From: Pseudomonadota bacterium
GTDB taxonomy: Bacteria; Pseudomonadota; Alphaproteobacteria; Acetobacterales; Acetobacteraceae
Direction: 5' to 3'
Length of the DNA: 6,940 nt
Assembly (NCBI GenBank): GCA_021784255.1
Contig: JAJXSZ010000168.1
Span: 1-6,940, forward strand
The notes beneath the pieces are model-generated. The model was not told the origin of the DNA and did not search any database. It saw only the letters and a list, made by a program, of their open reading frames with translations. A program made the position numbers and the translations under genes. Shown here piece by piece: positions 5,225 through 6,940 of the stretch. Position 1 is the first letter of the stretch; every line of letters starts with the position of its first letter.

Positions 5225-6198
5225 CAGAGGGCCACCTCGCGGCCGGAGCGCGACGACTCGAGCGCCGCGTCGGCGATGAGCAGCGCGCGCAGCCCGTCCT
5301 CGCCGCCGGGGAAGGTCACGTCCTCGCCGTCCAGTGCCGCGATGAAAGTTGCAATTTCCGCACGATAAGCAGCTTCGTAGCGTTCCAGGAAGAACGGCAG
5401 CGCGGGGTCCGTGCGAAACCCGTGCCGATCGGCGAGGGTCAGACTCGTGGCGGTCCGGTTGCCCGCGGCGACCAGCCCGTCGGCGCCGTGCGCCTCGATG
5501 CGCTGGTCGTAGCCATAGCTGGCGCGGCGCGAGTTGGTGATGGTGGCGATCGCGCCCGAAGCGGTGCGCAGCGTGACCGCCGCGGTGTCGATGTCGCCGG
5601 CCGCGCGCACCTCGTCGAGCAGCGCCGAGGCGGTGGCGTGGACGCCGACCGGCTCCTCGTCGAGCAGGAAGCGCGCCATGTCGAAATCGTGGATGGTCAT
5701 GTCGCGGAACAGCCCGCCGCTCGCGCGCAGATAGGCGGCGGGCGGCGGCGCGGGGTCGCGGCTGGTGATGGACAGCAGTTCGAGGCGGCCGATCACGCCG
5801 GCCGCGATGGTCGCCTTGAGGGCGGCGAAGCTCGGGTCGAAGCGGCGGTTGAAGCCGACCATCAGCAGGATCGAGGCACGGGTCGCCGCGGCGAGGCAGG
5901 CGCGTACGCGCCCGGCGTCGAGGTCGAGCGGCTTCTCGCAGAAGACGGCGCAGCCGGCGGCCGCCGCGCGCTCGACGAAATCGGCATGGGTGGGCGTGGG
6001 CGAGGCGATCACCACCGCGCCGGCGGCGAACGCGGCATCGAGCGCGATCACCTCGGTGCGGCAGGCGGCGGCGAGGCGGCTGGCCGCCGCCGCGTCCGGG
6101 TCGGCGATGCCGGCGACGCGCACGCCCGGCATCGCCGCGAGGTTGCGCGCGTGGATCGCTCCGATCCGCCCCGCTCCGATCACCGCCACATCGCGCAT
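5224..6198 (-). CDS. iolG: Inositol 2-dehydrogenase (Gfo/Idh/MocA family)
   Basis: This NAD-dependent enzyme oxidises myo-inositol to 2-keto-myo-inositol, the first step of inositol catabolism. The 324 residues show the Rossmann loop GAGRIGAIHA (8-17), SPTPTHADF (66-74), the EKP motif with Lys89, NRRFD (117-121), and the signature GGLFRDMTIHDFDMARF (161-177). Lys89, Asp166 and His170 correspond to the catalytic Lys/Asp/His triad known from Bacillus IolG. The DMTIHDFDMARF block is strongly typical of IolG among this broad family, though related inositol or sugar oxidation (scyllo-inositol, chiro-inositol) remains possible. ATG 6198 has AGGGAG six bases upstream. It is the first gene of a three-gene operon and is divergent from iolD, which supports the inositol role. 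Codons around residues 273-284 are unusually A/T-ending compared with the rest. Confidence 0.87.
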   Translation of the reverse strand: MRDVAVIGAGRIGAIHARNLAAMPGVRVAGIADPDAAAASRLAAACRTEVIALDAAFAAGAVVIASPTPTHADFVERAAAAGCAVFCEKPLDLDAGRVRACLAAATRASILLMVGFNRRFDPSFAALKATIAAGVIGRLELLSITSRDPAPPPAAYLRASGGLFRDMTIHDFDMARFLLDEEPVGVHATASALLDEVRAAGDIDTAAVTLRTASGAIATITNSRRASYGYDQRIEAHGADGLVAAGNRTATSLTLADRHGFRTDPALPFFLERYEAAYRAEIATFIAALDGEDVTFPGGEDGLRALLIADAALESSRSGREVAL

Positions 6199-6224
6199 GA
6201 GTCGCTCCCTGCTGTCCGGGCGCG

Positions 6225-6253
6225 TTTGTCATCCGTCACGGCGGCGCGGACAA
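6225..6253 (-). promoter_or_regulatory. Candidate promoter for the iolG operon, same DNA as the iolD promoter
   Basis: Read on the minus strand, TTGTCC (complement of 6248-6253; 4 of 6 to -35 consensus), 17 nt, then GACAAA (complement of 6225-6230; 3 of 6 to -10) could drive iolG. It is weaker than the plus-strand reading but uses the same inverted repeat, TTGTC (6226-6230) / GACAA (6249-6253). The two promoters would overlap almost completely and exclude each other. Confidence 0.3.
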
Positions 6254-6254
6254 T
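6226..6254 (+). promoter_or_regulatory. Candidate sigma-70 promoter for iolD
   Basis: TTGTCA (6226-6231) matches the -35 consensus at 5 of 6 positions. After 17 nt, GACAAT (6249-6254) matches the -10 consensus at 4 of 6. Transcription would begin near 6261, giving a short leader of about 15 nt that carries the GGGAGGA ribosome binding site (6261-6267). Between the boxes is the 9-bp palindrome CCGTCACGG (6233-6241), a possible operator. Confidence 0.5.
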
Positions 6255-6275
6255 AGGCGCGGGAGGATCAGGCCG

Positions 6276-6940
6276 ATGCGGATGACGATGGCTCAGGCGC
6301 TGGTGCGCGCGCTCGCGGCGCAGCGGACGGTGGTGGAGGGGCGCGAGGTGCCGCTTTGCGCCGGGGTGTGGGCGATCTTCGGCCACGGCAACGTCGCCGG
6401 CCTCGGCGAGGCGCTGGCCGGCGCGGGCGAGGCGCTGCCGACGCTGCGCGCGCACAACGAGAGCGCGATGGGCTTCGCCGCGGCGGCCTATGCGCGCCAG
6501 ACCCGCCGGCGGCGCTTCATGGCGTGCACGACCTCGATCGGGCCGGGGGCGACGAACCTGGTGACGGCGGCGGCGCTCGCGCACGTGAACCGGCTGCCGG
6601 TGCTGTTCCTGCCCGGCGACGTGTTCGCGAGCCGCGTGCCGGACCCGGTGCTGCAGCAGGTGGAGGATTTCTCGGACCTCACGGTGAGCGCCAATGACTG
6701 CCTGCGTCCGGTGTCGCGGCTGTTCGACCGCATCACCCGTCCGGAGCAGTTGCTCGCGAGCCTGCCGGCGGCGCTGTCGCTGCTGACCGACCCCGCGGCG
6801 TGCGGGCCGGTGACGCTCGCGCTGTGCCAGGACGTGCAGGCCGAGGCATTCGATTTTCCCGACGCGTTCTTCGCGCCGCGGCTGTGGCGGGTGCGCCGCC
6901 CGGCGCCGGACGCGGCGGAACTGGCGGCGGCCGCGGCGGC
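6276..6940 (+). CDS. iolD: 3D-(3,5/4)-trihydroxycyclohexane-1,2-dione acylhydrolase, 5' part
   Basis: This ThDP-dependent hydrolase opens the cyclohexane-dione ring in myo-inositol catabolism to give 5-deoxyglucuronate. Only the first 221 codons are present, about a third of the usual roughly 620 residues; the frame runs off the window without a stop. The N-terminal pyrimidine-binding domain shows MAQALVRALAAQRT (5-18), AIFGHGNVAGLGEAL (33-47), HNESAM with the expected ThDP-activating Glu62, CTTSIGPGATNLVTAAALAH (84-103), LPGDVFASRVPDPVLQQVED (112-131) and GPVTLALCQDVQAEA (177-191), all highly characteristic of IolD. Three ATGs (6276, 6282, 6288) are in frame; 6276 lies 8 nt after GGGAGGA (6261-6267) and is preferred. 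It is divergent from iolG; further iol genes may follow outside the window. Confidence 0.95.
   Translation, partial: MRMTMAQALVRALAAQRTVVEGREVPLCAGVWAIFGHGNVAGLGEALAGAGEALPTLRAHNESAMGFAAAAYARQTRRRRFMACTTSIGPGATNLVTAAALAHVNRLPVLFLPGDVFASRVPDPVLQQVEDFSDLTVSANDCLRPVSRLFDRITRPEQLLASLPAALSLLTDPAACGPVTLALCQDVQAEAFDFPDAFFAPRLWRVRRPAPDAAELAAAAA

Noticed and set aside
4280..5368. A 362-codon plus-strand frame opposite the isomerase.
   Set aside because: Low-complexity Gly/Ala/Arg/His composition with no motif; the minus-strand isomerase explains the region.
4298..6232. A 644-codon open minus-strand frame that includes the isomerase.
   Set aside because: Only the part from 5224 downward resembles a protein family. 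Upstream it is Arg/Gly-rich and overlaps iolG in another frame on the same strand; iolG has clear motifs and a ribosome binding site.

Overview
The window is very GC-rich (roughly 70% by eye), with G or C in most third codon positions. The gene set and protein sequences suggest an alphaproteobacterium, perhaps Acetobacteraceae or another Rhodospirillales-type lineage. That placement is an impression from composition and sequence style, not a database result. I see no RNA genes, insertion sequences, CRISPR arrays or phage genes.

Layout. Positions 27-1184 (+) encode UDP-galactopyranose mutase (glf). It converges on, and overlaps by 23 bp, a minus-strand NAD-dependent isocitrate/isopropylmalate-type dehydrogenase (1162-2223) of unknown substrate. 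That gene is divergent, across 83 bp, from a complete O-acetylhomoserine sulfhydrylase-like PLP enzyme (metY, 2307-3578, +). A gene-poor convergent gap follows (3579-3924). It holds two hairpins, a 12-bp tandem repeat, a GCATGCAT repeat pair and one doubtful small reading frame. Next is a tight minus-strand operon transcribed from 6198 down to 3925: inositol 2-dehydrogenase (iolG-like), a TIM-barrel sugar isomerase/epimerase, and a one-domain cupin of the phosphomannose-isomerase type. The first two genes overlap by one base; the last two are 4 nt apart. Divergent from this operon across 77 bp is iolD (from 6276, +), which is cut by the window end.

How the genes fit together. The right-hand third looks like part of a myo-inositol catabolic locus. 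IolG oxidises inositol to 2-keto-inositol, and IolD hydrolytically opens the trione ring two steps later. The isomerase and the small cupin probably act on inositol, inosose or a related sugar, but neither is a recognisable IolE or IolB. The iolG/iolD intergenic region has a nearly symmetric arrangement: one TTGTC...GACAA inverted repeat supplies plausible -35 and -10 boxes in both directions. The left part (glf, the decarboxylating dehydrogenase, metY) has no obvious pathway link to the inositol genes.

The best leads are the iolG-isomerase-cupin module, the bidirectional promoter, the unusual specificity residues of the dehydrogenase, and the strong 12-bp hairpin in the convergent gap.
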